Shown here one piece after another: positions 26,524 to 34,054 of a DNA stretch of 44,377 bases. The position numbers and the translations under genes are program-made. Each line of letters begins with the position of its first letter. Position 1 is the stretch's first letter. The stretch is taken from positions 1 through 44,377 of the forward strand of contig CAIVEW010000077.1 of NCBI GenBank assembly GCA_903905065.1, in the 5' to 3' direction. The DNA is from an uncultured Bacteroidota bacterium. Lineage in GTDB: Bacteria; Bacteroidota; Bacteroidia; Chitinophagales; Chitinophagaceae. The notes beneath the pieces were generated by a model. It did no database searches, was not told the origin of the DNA, and was given only the letters and a program-made list of their open reading frames with translations.

Positions 26524-26571
26524 TTTGCGCAGTCAAATAACTGCGCATATATTTGCAGTCAAATAGCTGCA
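26524..26571 (+). promoter_or_regulatory. ArsR-gene promoter overlapped by two operators
   Basis: TTTG (26524-26527), a 20-nt spacer and TATATTTG (26548-26555) make a full Bacteroidota promoter. Between the two boxes lies a perfect 8-bp inverted repeat, TGCGCAGT (26526-26533) and ACTGCGCA (26540-26547). A second, shorter one, TGCAG and CTGCA (26554-26571), covers the transcription start. The two halves are near-duplicates of each other. A repressor bound here would block RNA polymerase; autoregulation by the adjacent ArsR protein is inferred. Confidence 0.75.
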
Positions 26572-26575
26572 TATA

Positions 26576-26896
26576 ATGGAAGTGAGACGAGACGTTTTCC
26601 AGGCAATAGCCGATCCCACGCGCAGGGCCATACTCACACTGCTGGCCGCGCAGGCGTTAACGCCCGGCGCTATAGCTGCCAATTTTAATTCATCCAGGCA
26701 AACCATTTCAAAGCACATCCAGATACTGGCTGAGTGTGAGCTGCTGCGGCACCACTATTCCGGGCGCGAAATCTATTACCAGTTAAATCCAAAAAAAATG
26801 AAAGAAATATCTGACTTCATCGAACCATTTAAAGAACTGTGGGATGCCCGCATGAACCAACTGGACGACATTTTAAAACAACTAAAAAAAAAATAG
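26576..26896 (+). CDS. ArsR-family transcriptional regulator
   Basis: A 106-residue winged-helix DNA-binding protein. The helix-turn-helix is seen in [19 protein letters not shown] and [19 protein letters not shown], with the wing [11 protein letters not shown]. The metal-binding cysteine pair of SmtB/ArsR (ELCVCDL) is absent, so it probably does not sense arsenic or metals. It belongs to the subgroup commonly encoded with SRPBCC (AHSA1-like) proteins. The gene is 1 bp from the SRPBCC/VOC gene and sits behind a promoter with two inverted-repeat operators, so it probably represses its own operon. The ligand is unknown. Confidence 0.9.
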   Translation: MEVRRDVFQAIADPTRRAILTLLAAQALTPGAIAANFNSSRQTISKHIQILAECELLRHHYSGREIYYQLNPKKMKEISDFIEPFKELWDARMNQLDDILKQLKKK

Positions 26897-26897
26897 T

Positions 26898-27860
26898 ATG
26901 CAAAAGACAAACTACACCGTCAACAACGAGACAAAAACACTTGTGGCTGAACGGGCCTTTGATGCTCCGTTGCCCCTTGTATGGCTGGCATGGACAGATA
27001 GCCATATCCTCGATCAGTGGTGGGCGCCAAAGCCATGGAAAGCCGTAACAAAGACCATGGATTTTACCCCCGGTGGAAAATGGCACTATGCAATGGTAGG
27101 GCCACAGGGCGAAAAACACTGGAGCATGACGGAATACAAGGAGATAAAGACGCAACAATACTTCACACAACAGAACTATTTTACCGACGAGCAAGGCAAC
27201 CGGCTTGCAGAGATGCCCGGAACCTCCCAGTGGCATGTAGCATTTACACCACAGGGCGAAACAACGATCGTAACTACAACGGTCAGCTATGATAGTGTAG
27301 CGACCATGGAAAAAATGATAGCCATGGGCTTCAAGGGCGGCTTTGCGATGGCACACGAAAACCTGGATGCATACCTGCAGGCGCAGTTCAGGTTGAGGAA
27401 CCAGTTAAAAAACAGCAGTGGGCAAAGAGTATGTACTTATCTGAATTTTCCGGGAAATACCGAGGAAGCAATGAATTTTTACAAAAACGTTTTCCAGGCA
27501 GAATTCAGCGGCATGGGCTTACAGCGCTTTGGCGACATACCGCAGGGAGATGGCTATCCGCCTATAGCCGATAACGTAAAGAATATGATACTGCATGTAG
27601 AATTGCCGATAATGGGAGGCCATGTATTAATGGCCACGGACGCGCCAAACGAAATGGGCTTTACTGTAACACCGGGAAACAACATGCACATCAGCATAGA
27701 GCCCGAAACAAGGGCAGAAGCCGAAAGATTATTCAATGGACTCTCCCAGGGCGGAACGATCATCATGCCACTCGCTGACATGTTTTTTGGCTCCTATTTC
27801 GGACAATTAACCGACAAGTTCGGCATCAACTGGATGGTGAATTGCACAGCGAAAAAATAA
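26898..27860 (+). CDS. SRPBCC (AHSA1-like) - VOC (PhnB-like) fusion protein
   Basis: A two-domain cytosolic protein of 320 residues. Residues 1 to about 165 are an AHSA1-like START-fold domain (LVAERAFDAPLPLVWLAWTD, DQWWAPKPWKA, DFTPGGKWHYAMVGPQG). After a short linker, residues about 175-318 form a PhnB-like VOC domain (TYLNFPGNTEEAMNFYKNVF, GHVLMATDAPNE, SYFGQLTDKFGINWMVN). In many genomes these domains are separate neighbours in ArsR operons. Here they are joined in frame. Such proteins are often annotated as possible activator/ligand-binding or glyoxalase-like; no catalytic role can be assigned. It is cotranscribed with the ArsR gene. Confidence 0.85.
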   Translation: MQKTNYTVNNETKTLVAERAFDAPLPLVWLAWTDSHILDQWWAPKPWKAVTKTMDFTPGGKWHYAMVGPQGEKHWSMTEYKEIKTQQYFTQQNYFTDEQGNRLAEMPGTSQWHVAFTPQGETTIVTTTVSYDSVATMEKMIAMGFKGGFAMAHENLDAYLQAQFRLRNQLKNSSGQRVCTYLNFPGNTEEAMNFYKNVFQAEFSGMGLQRFGDIPQGDGYPPIADNVKNMILHVELPIMGGHVLMATDAPNEMGFTVTPGNNMHISIEPETRAEAERLFNGLSQGGTIIMPLADMFFGSYFGQLTDKFGINWMVNCTAKK

Positions 27861-27919
27861 AGATTACTGTTTGCAATGTTGCTTTAAAGGTTAAATACAA
27901 AACAATTAAAATCGAAAAA

Positions 27920-28345
27920 ATGAAAGATCAAATGTATCCATGTTTATGGTTTGACGGACAGGCCAGGGCAGCAGCAGATTTTTACTGCACTATTTTTCCA
28001 AATTCAAAAAATATCAGTGATTCAGGAATGGTGGTAATTTTTGAGTTAAATGGTAAACGTTTTATGGGCCTGAATGGCGGCCCTAACTTCAAGTTCAATG
28101 AAGCTGTTTCATTTGTGATTCCTTGCGAAAATCAGGACGAGATAGATCACTACTGGAATAAACTTACCGCGGATGGCGGCCAGGAAAGCCAGTGTGGATG
28201 GCTGAAAGATAAGTACGGCTTATCATGGCAGGTTGTACCCTCAATGCTGGGTGAATTAATGTCAAATCCCGAAAAAGGTCAGAAAGTGGTGCAGGTTTTT
28301 TTGAAAATGAAAAAATTTGACATCGAAACGCTGAAGAACGTGTGA
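27920..28345 (+). CDS. PhnB-like VOC domain protein
   Basis: A 141-residue VOC protein of the PhnB/3-demethylubiquinone-methyltransferase-like type. It begins MKDQMYPCLWFDGQARAAADFY, with the usual FYCTIFPNSK and FVIPCENQDEIDHYWNKL segments, and ends with CGWLKDKYGLSWQVVPSML. An in-frame ATG at 27842 lies inside the previous gene and lacks homology, so the ATG at 27920 is chosen, 59 bp after the fusion gene. The family is structural; activity is unknown. Its stop codon overlaps the ATG of a short remnant of another VOC gene. Confidence 0.85.
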   Translation: MKDQMYPCLWFDGQARAAADFYCTIFPNSKNISDSGMVVIFELNGKRFMGLNGGPNFKFNEAVSFVIPCENQDEIDHYWNKLTADGGQESQCGWLKDKYGLSWQVVPSMLGELMSNPEKGQKVVQVFLKMKKFDIETLKNV

Positions 28346-28467
28346 TGTGGAATAATTGTTCAGGCCGACAGCGTTGGGTACTATTCGGCACCGTCAACGA
28401 CGCATTCGGCATCAACTGGGTGGTGAATATTACGGAAAGGAAATTGAAAACGGTATTTATTTTTTGA
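28345..28467 (+). pseudogene. Remnant of a third VOC gene (C-terminal tail)
   Basis: In one frame this stretch reads VLFGTVNDAFGINWVVNITER, very close to the end of the fusion protein's VOC domain (SYFGQLTDKFGINWMVN). Only about 22 residues of homology are left, with unrelated sequence before it. It is best explained as the decayed 3' end of a deleted VOC gene. A 39-codon open frame starting at an ATG overlapping the previous stop codon could still be translated. Confidence 0.6.
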
Positions 28468-28498
28468 ACTCTGGGCGCAAGAAGTTGCGCCCAGAGTT
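28467..28498 (+). terminator. Strong hairpin at the end of the ArsR operon
   Basis: AACTCTGGGCGCAA and TTGCGCCCAGAGTT form a perfect 14-bp stem with loop GAAG. No T run follows, so termination may be by hairpin alone, or it may protect the 3' end. Confidence 0.6.
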
Positions 28499-28588
28499 GC
28501 TATATAAGGCTGCTTAAACCCCAGATCAAAATTGTAAAGCGAGCATTTTCGGTCGCGGTTAAACAGTTTAACTTTGGGATATTTAGGC

Positions 28589-28849
28589 TCAGATCAATTG
28601 CGTTTCATTAAGCACTGTAAGAAGCCTGTGACGCATGCTTTCGCTCAACCCTTCTACCTCGTCAGACAGCAAGTCCTTCAGGTCAGCCAGTTCTGCCGAG
28701 CCTTTACCTGCCATCTTGTAGAGGTTCTTTTTTAATTTCTTAGCGTTGTCTGCTATATCTTCACGAAGGTCTTCGCCTGTTTGCGGTGCCAGGAGCAGCC
28801 CTGCGGTTACGCCCAAAAGGATTCCGGATAAAAAGATTGTCTTGCTCAT
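28589..28849 (-). CDS. YtxH domain protein
   Basis: An 86-residue protein with an N-terminal glycine-rich membrane segment (FLSGILLGVTAGLLLAPQTGE) followed by an amphipathic helical, Lys/Glu/Asp-rich part. The APQTGEDLR motif is diagnostic of YtxH-like proteins, which are small membrane-associated proteins often linked to general stress. It is alone here, between two unrelated genes. Confidence 0.8.
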   Translation of the reverse strand: MSKTIFLSGILLGVTAGLLLAPQTGEDLREDIADNAKKLKKNLYKMAGKGSAELADLKDLLSDEVEGLSESMRHRLLTVLNETQLI

Positions 28850-29081
28850 AGTCTGTTTTTTTTAAGAGTTAGTTTGTTTTTCTACCTTTAGAGAGCGGTT
28901 GCTCACCCTGTATTCCGGTATAAAAATCTATGCCACGACAATCACTGGGGGAAAACTGAAGATACATTTTCGTTCAGTACGGCCATAGGTTTGGCGCCAA
29001 CCAGTCCGGTTGCGCATCAATTTTTCTAAGCTCACAGTGTTGTTTATTTTTTGCTTTCAAAAACCAGCAAACATTCTGCGA

Positions 29082-31106
29082 TCATCTCACAGGCAACGAT
29101 ATATAGAAGGTGCTTCCATTGTTCTCCTTGCTTTCGGCCCATATCTTTCCGCCGTGAGCTTCGGTGATTTGCCGGCTGATAGACAATCCCAGTCCGAACG
29201 ATTGTTCGCCGCTGGTGCCGGGCCGTTTTGCAGCGGTGAACATACCAAATAACTCCGGCAACAGCTTCTCTGGTATACCTATTCCATTGTCTTTTATGGA
29301 TATAATAGCGCGGCCCTGATCTGCGGCGACACTTACAAAGATCGTTCCTCCTTCATGGGTAAACTTTGCGGCATTGCCTACGATATTGCCGATTACCCTT
29401 CTCATCTTTTCCTTATCGAATGCTATAAACAGTGGTTCACCGAGCAGATCCGTTTCAAGTACCTGCTTTTTCTCTTTCAGTTTATAATCCATGAGCCGCA
29501 GCGTTTCTTTCACAAATGCGACCAGGTCCATTCGTTCTTTTTTGACCTCCACATGCTCGTCGCCTTTCACCGTCACCAGTTCATTGATCAAAGCAAGCGC
29601 ATTTTCAGAAGCCTCTTTCATCATAGCGATCAGCTCTGTCCTCGACTCCTTATCATCGGTATCGAGCATGTCTGCGAGCGCTATAGTAGCCCCTATAGGA
29701 TTCCTAAGGTCGTGGGTTACAATACTGAGTATCCTGTCTTTTTCAAGGTTGCTTTTCTGCAGTGCGGTTTTCTGTTTCAGTATTTCTTCATTCCGGGCGG
29801 CCAGCAGCCGCTCACTCTTCAGCGTTTTGCGATAGTTTCTGAAAATCAAAATGGTTATGACTAATGCCATGAGTCCGAACGCTATCGCTACCATCAGCAT
29901 GGTGCGGTGAAAATGATTGTCCTTTTGCAATAACTGTATTTTGTATTGCTGTTCTTTCTCCCTGAGGTCGTGCAGAATATCTGTTTGCCCGTGTTGCCGG
30001 CCTGCGGCCTCCACCGAGTCATTGTGATGCACGAAGGCCTGGTAGGTGGCCAATGCTTTTTCAAATTGCCCGGTACCCTTGTAGTAATGCCACAAAAGAT
30101 CTTCTTTCTCCAGCGCTACATAAATATTGGGCAATGTATCCAGGCTGGCGCTTACGTACATTATTGCCGAGTATGCCTTGGCGTAGTTCTTCTGCTCACT
30201 GTAGAAGGCCGCCAGCTTTATCCGCCCCGACTGTGCACGCTGTTTGTCATAACCGGGTTGCTCGTTTATATGTATACTCTGCTTAAGCAGGTCCTCGGCG
30301 CCGTCCAGCTTTCCGGACATCACTAGCGTCATTGCTTTATTTTCATAAGCCACCGATCGCGCTTCATCCGCCGACTTCTTATTGCCAAAATTTTGTTCAT
30401 GCTTATTGATAAAAGAGACGCACGAGTCGTAATAGTAAACGGCGCTATCGCTCCTGGCACGCTGGGTGTAGCATAGGGCTATGTTATCCAGCAGTTCCTG
30501 CATTCGTTGGTAAGGCCACTCTACGGTACTGCAGGTTTGCGCGGCTATGAATGCGTCTTTAAAGTAACCAGCAGCTTCCGGAAATTGTTTTTCCCTATAC
30601 AGCGCCATGGCTACCAGGTAGTAATACTCATTGAGGCTGCAACTGCTTACCAACTCCCTTGCCTGCTCTATCGCATTCACATAATAGTCATGCGCTTTGT
30701 CATAATTGTGCTGTGCAGATAGGATGTGTCCTTTTTCCAGCAGCGCATGCACATACTCCTGCGGGTAGCTGTGCCGCAGCTCTGCATCCTTCATCATATC
30801 CAGGGCGCTGTCCTCATACCTTAATGAGGCGTCAAGATCGCTCTCATGAAAGTAAAAGAGCGACTTAAAACTATACCCGAGATATTGTGCATATGTCGTT
30901 CTGATGCGCAGGTTGCCATATGCAGAGTCAATGTACCTCAGCGATTGTTTGATCTTTCCCTCATTAAACAGCTTATTGGCTGTTTCGTAAACGCCGAGCG
31001 CACGCTTATTATCATCTGCACCCCCGCCGCGCCGGCTGGTGCAGCTAAAACAGCACATAGCCAAACAAATGCTTATGAGCAATATTTTAAGGGTGTTGCG
31101 GTTCAA
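29082..31106 (-). CDS. TPR-containing sensor histidine kinase
   Basis: A membrane sensor kinase of 674 residues. The signal region (1-22) ends near a cysteine (CFSC) that may be lipidated. Residues about 35-365 are helical and TPR-like (YDKAHDYYVNAIEQAR, FPEAAGYFKDAF), probably periplasmic. A single membrane helix spans about 402-423, followed by a coiled coil. The kinase core has H465 in the H box (SIVTHDLRNPIG), the N box NIVGNAAKFT (N574/N578), G1 DNGIGIP and G2 FGLGLS. It starts with TTG. No response regulator gene is adjacent; the REC and HPt genes at 37.5-38.3 kb are possible partners but this is speculative. Confidence 0.88.
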   Translation of the reverse strand: MNRNTLKILLISICLAMCCFSCTSRRGGGADDNKRALGVYETANKLFNEGKIKQSLRYIDSAYGNLRIRTTYAQYLGYSFKSLFYFHESDLDASLRYEDSALDMMKDAELRHSYPQEYVHALLEKGHILSAQHNYDKAHDYYVNAIEQARELVSSCSLNEYYYLVAMALYREKQFPEAAGYFKDAFIAAQTCSTVEWPYQRMQELLDNIALCYTQRARSDSAVYYYDSCVSFINKHEQNFGNKKSADEARSVAYENKAMTLVMSGKLDGAEDLLKQSIHINEQPGYDKQRAQSGRIKLAAFYSEQKNYAKAYSAIMYVSASLDTLPNIYVALEKEDLLWHYYKGTGQFEKALATYQAFVHHNDSVEAAGRQHGQTDILHDLREKEQQYKIQLLQKDNHFHRTMLMVAIAFGLMALVITILIFRNYRKTLKSERLLAARNEEILKQKTALQKSNLEKDRILSIVTHDLRNPIGATIALADMLDTDDKESRTELIAMMKEASENALALINELVTVKGDEHVEVKKERMDLVAFVKETLRLMDYKLKEKKQVLETDLLGEPLFIAFDKEKMRRVIGNIVGNAAKFTHEGGTIFVSVAADQGRAIISIKDNGIGIPEKLLPELFGMFTAAKRPGTSGEQSFGLGLSISRQITEAHGGKIWAESKENNGSTFYISLPVR

Positions 31107-31376
31107 AGTTTCTGGTATTTGAGGTGCAGGGCCATAAGCAGGCGCCTGATAGTGGCGAAAATTACGACTTTTCCGGTATTCTCTATTGCAGGGATACCAA
31201 CCAGACCAGCTTCATTCTTAATTGCCAATAGTTGATTATTATAAACATACGGCTGATCTGCATGACACTTAGATGATGTTTGGTATCGGTTAAGGTCTGT
31301 TCCCGGAAGAAATCTCTGGTGAAAAATGAGATAACAATTCAGCTTTTCTTATTACTTTGCTCCCCGGAAATCCATC

Positions 31377-31661
31377 TTGGGAACAGTAGATAAATATCGG
31401 GAAGACGTAGCATCCGTATTGGAAAAATACGTACAGATGTACCTTAGCGAATATCCCGGAGAAAAATCCCCGCTCAATGCCAGCGAATTCCTGCATCGGC
31501 ACAATGATAATTACAGAGCAGAAGTGAACAATATTGCTATCCTCTCGTTCCGTAACAACGACTATGTTAAGGAGGTTCACGATAAAATAATCCAGCTTAA
31601 TGACCGGGACACACTTCTGTTACACGACAAGATAACTGAAATGTCGACGGTTCATGACTAG
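31377..31661 (+). CDS. Small protein, unknown function
   Basis: A 94-residue acidic-neutral protein beginning MGTVDKYREDVASVLEKYVQ from a TTG codon, likely mostly helical. I recognise no family. A near-match to the -7 promoter element (TTACTTTG) ends 20 bp upstream of the start, which favours expression. The coding-like composition and length are the only other support. Confidence 0.45.
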   Translation: MGTVDKYREDVASVLEKYVQMYLSEYPGEKSPLNASEFLHRHNDNYRAEVNNIAILSFRNNDYVKEVHDKIIQLNDRDTLLLHDKITEMSTVHD

Positions 31662-31775
31662 CGGCTAACAATCCACCAATTTAATAGTCTTTGTTATCTC
31701 GTGCCTCTGTTTCAACTGTCTCTGTTGCCGCTGCCTTTCTTTCCTGGTAAATACCTGCAATATGGCCAGGGAAAA

Positions 31776-32060
31776 TTAAATTTTCAATAAGGTGGGGCGC
31801 TGGAAAGTTGTGTGCGAATGACTGGTGAGGTTAACTATTTCCCGGTTATATATTTCCTGTGCCTCCACGAGCATATTTTGCGGGTCGCTGGTTTCCAGGA
31901 GGATGGTGATACATCCCCTGTTTGCTATTATCGCGTACTTTTCCTCCACGCCGCTTGCTTTATCGCCGATATATTTTGTGGTAGGACGGTAAGTAACAAT
32001 TCGGCCTGACTCAAAAACGACCAGGAATTTCCTTTTGCGTATCATTCCATAACGTATCAT
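31776..32060 (-). CDS. Small protein, unknown function
   Basis: A 94-residue basic protein (MIRYGMIRKRKFLVVFESGR...) with predicted beta structure in its first half. No family is recognised. The start could also be the second methionine (residue 6). It converges with the preceding small gene. It could be a minor real gene; confidence is limited. Confidence 0.4.
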   Translation of the reverse strand: MIRYGMIRKRKFLVVFESGRIVTYRPTTKYIGDKASGVEEKYAIIANRGCITILLETSDPQNMLVEAQEIYNREIVNLTSHSHTTFQRPTLLKI

Positions 32061-32260
32061 ACTGTGCGGTTTTTGGAGACATTCGTTTGTAGCGCGCTTA
32101 CCCGTAAGCAGTAATGAACACCTTTTTTTTGAATGCCTGACAAAATTCGGGTTAGTTTTTTTTCAAAATGCGTCTTTTAAGCTTAGATATTTTCCTATTT
32201 TTTTATTACCAGGTGTGCGAGTGTGGAAAGCAAAAGCCCTGCTGGAAATGTGGCAAGGTT

Positions 32261-32331
32261 GCCCAACGGGTGGGTTGCTTTATATTTTTGGAAAACTACC
32301 GGCAACGCGGGGCAACCGCTTTGTAGAAACA
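32261..32331 (+). repeat. Composite repeat, block B, copy 1
   Basis: It begins GCCCAAC and contains ATTTTTGGA followed by ACTAC, GGCAAC, CGGGGC and GAAACA. The same words in the same order occur at 33698-33767 with scattered changes. Confidence 0.6.
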
Positions 32332-32355
32332 TGTAGTCCACCAACACACAGCGCC

Positions 32356-32430
32356 ACACTTCGGCAAGCTCAGTGCAGGCTATAGCGGGCGCAACCTATT
32401 CGCGATGTTTTCGCTCATGTACGGCAATCC
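32356..32430 (+). repeat. Composite repeat, block A, copy 1
   Basis: It contains GGCAAGCTCAGTGCAGGCTA then CGGGCGCAACCTATTCGCGA, shared with 33587-33660 with one mismatch in about 46 bp, followed by a less conserved tail. Confidence 0.75.
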
Positions 32431-32448
32431 GGGTAACCGGGGAAAAAC

Positions 32449-32964
32449 TTACTGCCGAAGCAACGAATCCACGAACTGAAAAAACGAAGCAGTGTCGTAC
32501 TTGCCTTCTTCCTGGCGAAGGAAAACGATCTTCCCCACCTTGTCGATAACAGCAGTGGTGGGCAGTGCGCCCATAAACAACTCTTGCGGAACTATGCCAG
32601 ATGGCATATAGGCGGTTAGCGTCAATTTTTGCTCAGTGAAGTAGAGCATATCTTCCTGTAATTTGTGGTCCAGGTCTATGGGCAGTATCACGAAGTTTGT
32701 ATCGTTTATGTAGTGGCCAGCGAGGTTATTAATGGTGGGCAGCTCTGCCTTGCAGGGAGCGCAGGTAAGCGCCCAGAAATTGATAAATACCACCTTGCCC
32801 CGCAGCAAACCCAGATCCAGCTTTTTGCCATATACATCCGCCACAACGAAGGGCCCCACGGGCCTGGACGTATCAGATAAAAAGAAAGTTTTGCCGACTG
32901 CCGGTGATGGCAACATCCCAATGACCAGTGCCGCTATGCATGCAAATCGTTTCAGTTTTTTCAA
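32449..32964 (-). CDS. TlpA-like thioredoxin-fold protein, exported
   Basis: A 171-residue thiol-disulfide oxidoreductase-like protein with a signal peptide (residues 1-24, MKKLKRFACIAALVIGMLPS). The redox site CAPC is in FINFWALTCAPCKAELP, where WALTCAPC replaces the usual WATWCxPC. The thioredoxin fold continues through ILPIDLD and the cis-proline region GALPTTAVID. It should act in the periplasm on disulfides, as in cytochrome maturation or oxidative protection. It starts with TTG; a -7 element lies 18 bp upstream. It sits alone between repeat-rich stretches. Confidence 0.85.
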   Translation of the reverse strand: MKKLKRFACIAALVIGMLPSPAVGKTFFLSDTSRPVGPFVVADVYGKKLDLGLLRGKVVFINFWALTCAPCKAELPTINNLAGHYINDTNFVILPIDLDHKLQEDMLYFTEQKLTLTAYMPSGIVPQELFMGALPTTAVIDKVGKIVFLRQEEGKYDTASFFQFVDSLLRQ

Positions 32965-32982
32965 TCGGGATATTTATTTGTG

Positions 32983-32990
32983 CAAAGGTA
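32983..32990 (-). promoter_or_regulatory. -7 promoter element for the TlpA-like gene
   Basis: On the minus strand TACCTTTG matches TAnnTTTG exactly and ends 18 nt before the TTG start, supporting that start. Confidence 0.45.
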
Positions 32991-33049
32991 TGGCTAGCGT
33001 CGCAGACGCGGCACCGGGGCATCCCGTTGCAAAGTGGGGGAGTGAGTTC

Positions 33050-33096
33050 AATGCCCCATTTTCAAATAAATAAAAAATGATATAATATGGGGCATT
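33050..33096. repeat. Long-loop inverted repeat
   Basis: AATGCCCCAT (33050-33059) and ATGGGGCATT (33087-33096) are perfect reverse complements with a 27-nt A/T-rich spacer. Variants of the word TGCCCCA recur at about 33155 and 33255. Confidence 0.55.
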
Positions 33097-33445
33097 TATA
33101 AATTGCAAGTTGTTTGTTTTTAGTTGTTTATGCATTACGCCATGTCCCGTTTTGCCCCATGTGGAGCATTTTCTGGGGAAAGCTCGGGGCAGGTTCCGCG
33201 GAGCATTAGCGATGGCCTTGCTGCTCTTAAAGTGGAATTTTCGAGTGATCTGCTATGCCCCACTTTATGCCGCACCATTACCCACTTTTGTCTATTCCGA
33301 TAAGCAGGTTTAGAAAAAAATGCAATCCCGATAGCTATGGGGAGCAAAGACAAGAAGCACAAAGACCGCAAAGGAGGTAGCGAAACCCACCTTTTGCGGC
33401 ACAAAGGTAGTAATGGAAATGACTGGTGGCAAATAAACATATCCA

Positions 33446-33471
33446 CATTCTTCGGCTGCGCTCAGAATGAC
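33446..33471. repeat. TTCGGC...GCTCA palindromic repeat
   Basis: CATTCT and AGAATG flank TTCGGCTGCGCTC. Related elements are at 33488-33502 (CTTCGGCAAGCTCAG), block A, and 41045-41074. Confidence 0.55.
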
Positions 33472-33511
33472 AATGGTCTGAACCGGCCCTTCGGCAAGCT
33501 CAGGATTCTGA

Positions 33512-33533
33512 ACCTGCCTGTCGGCAGACAAGT
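33512..33533. repeat. CCTGCC/GGCAGG palindromic repeat, degenerate copy 3
   Basis: ACCTGCCTGTCGGCAGACAAGT is a diverged version of the palindrome, next to a TTCGGC...GCTCA word. Confidence 0.5.
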
Positions 33534-33586
33534 ACAAGAATTTTCAGAATTGTGGTGTAGCAGAACTGCATATGTTATTGCTCCCC

Positions 33587-33660
33587 CTTGGGCAAGCTCA
33601 GTGCAGGCTATAACGGGCGCAACCTATTCGCGATGGACATGGTCATGCACAGCAATCGGG
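33587..33660 (+). repeat. Composite repeat, block A, copy 2
   Basis: The partner of block A at 32356-32430, here with TTGGGCAAGCTCAGTGC at the start and block B following 38 bp later. Confidence 0.75.
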
Positions 33661-33697
33661 AGATTGCACTCCGCAGGGGCGTAGTCGTGAGAAATAC

Positions 33698-33767
33698 GCC
33701 CAACTGTTTTTTCTTTATTTTTTGGAGGACTACGGGCAACCCGGGGCGTGGGTTGTTTTTCGGAAAC
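33698..33767 (+). repeat. Composite repeat, block B, copy 2
   Basis: The partner of block B at 32261-32331. Here B follows A, whereas in copy 1 B precedes A, suggesting a longer A-B tandem unit that was cut differently. Confidence 0.6.
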
Positions 33768-33990
33768 AATCCGCAGCATAATTCAGCAGCAGTACCTTGA
33801 TTGCCGCCGACTCCTGAAAAAGGAGACTCGGCGGGGACGGAAAAGTTTTACTTGCGCCACTGGATGCCCTTCGTAACATGTGGAGGAACGGGGGGCGTGT
33901 AAAAAGCAAATCGTGAGATTGCTTCACCACGCCCAATACACAAAGCCAGCCGGCGTGGTTCCAATGACGCGACTCCATACAGTGCTAAAA

Positions 33991-34019
33991 CAAAAAAGCC
34001 CCGCACCGAAATGCAGGGC
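33991..34019 (-). terminator. Rho-independent terminator after the synthase gene
   Basis: On the minus strand GCCCTGCA pairs with TGCGGGGC (one G-U pair) and is followed by TTTTTTG, 36 bp past the stop codon. Confidence 0.75.
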
Positions 34020-34054
34020 CCTATAACTTTTTAACCTATTAACCATTTAACGCA

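Larger units (their letters stand above)
32061..32448. other. Gene-free stretch with two repeat blocks
   Basis: No convincing gene was found. A 54-codon open frame near 32168 with several cysteines overlaps a repeat block and is probably not real. The stretch holds block B (32261-32331) and block A (32356-32430), both with diverged copies at 33.6-33.8 kb. Confidence 0.6.
32965..34054. other. 1.1-kb gene-free, repeat-rich stretch
   Basis: No credible gene on either strand. It holds a long-loop inverted repeat (33050-33096), a TTCGGC...GCTCA element (33446-33471), a CCTGCC palindrome relic (33512-33533), blocks A and B of a composite repeat, and at its end the terminator of the synthase gene. 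Confidence 0.65.

Noticed and set aside
32168-32332. A 54-codon frame with several cysteines (ECGKQKPCWKCGK)
   Set aside because: It overlaps a repeat block that has a non-coding copy elsewhere, has no promoter or ribosome binding site, and shows no family match; the cysteine pattern is probably chance.
33588-33800. A 70-codon rightward frame in the repeat zone
   Set aside because: It is made entirely of repeat blocks A and B; the matching frame in the other copies is not preserved.
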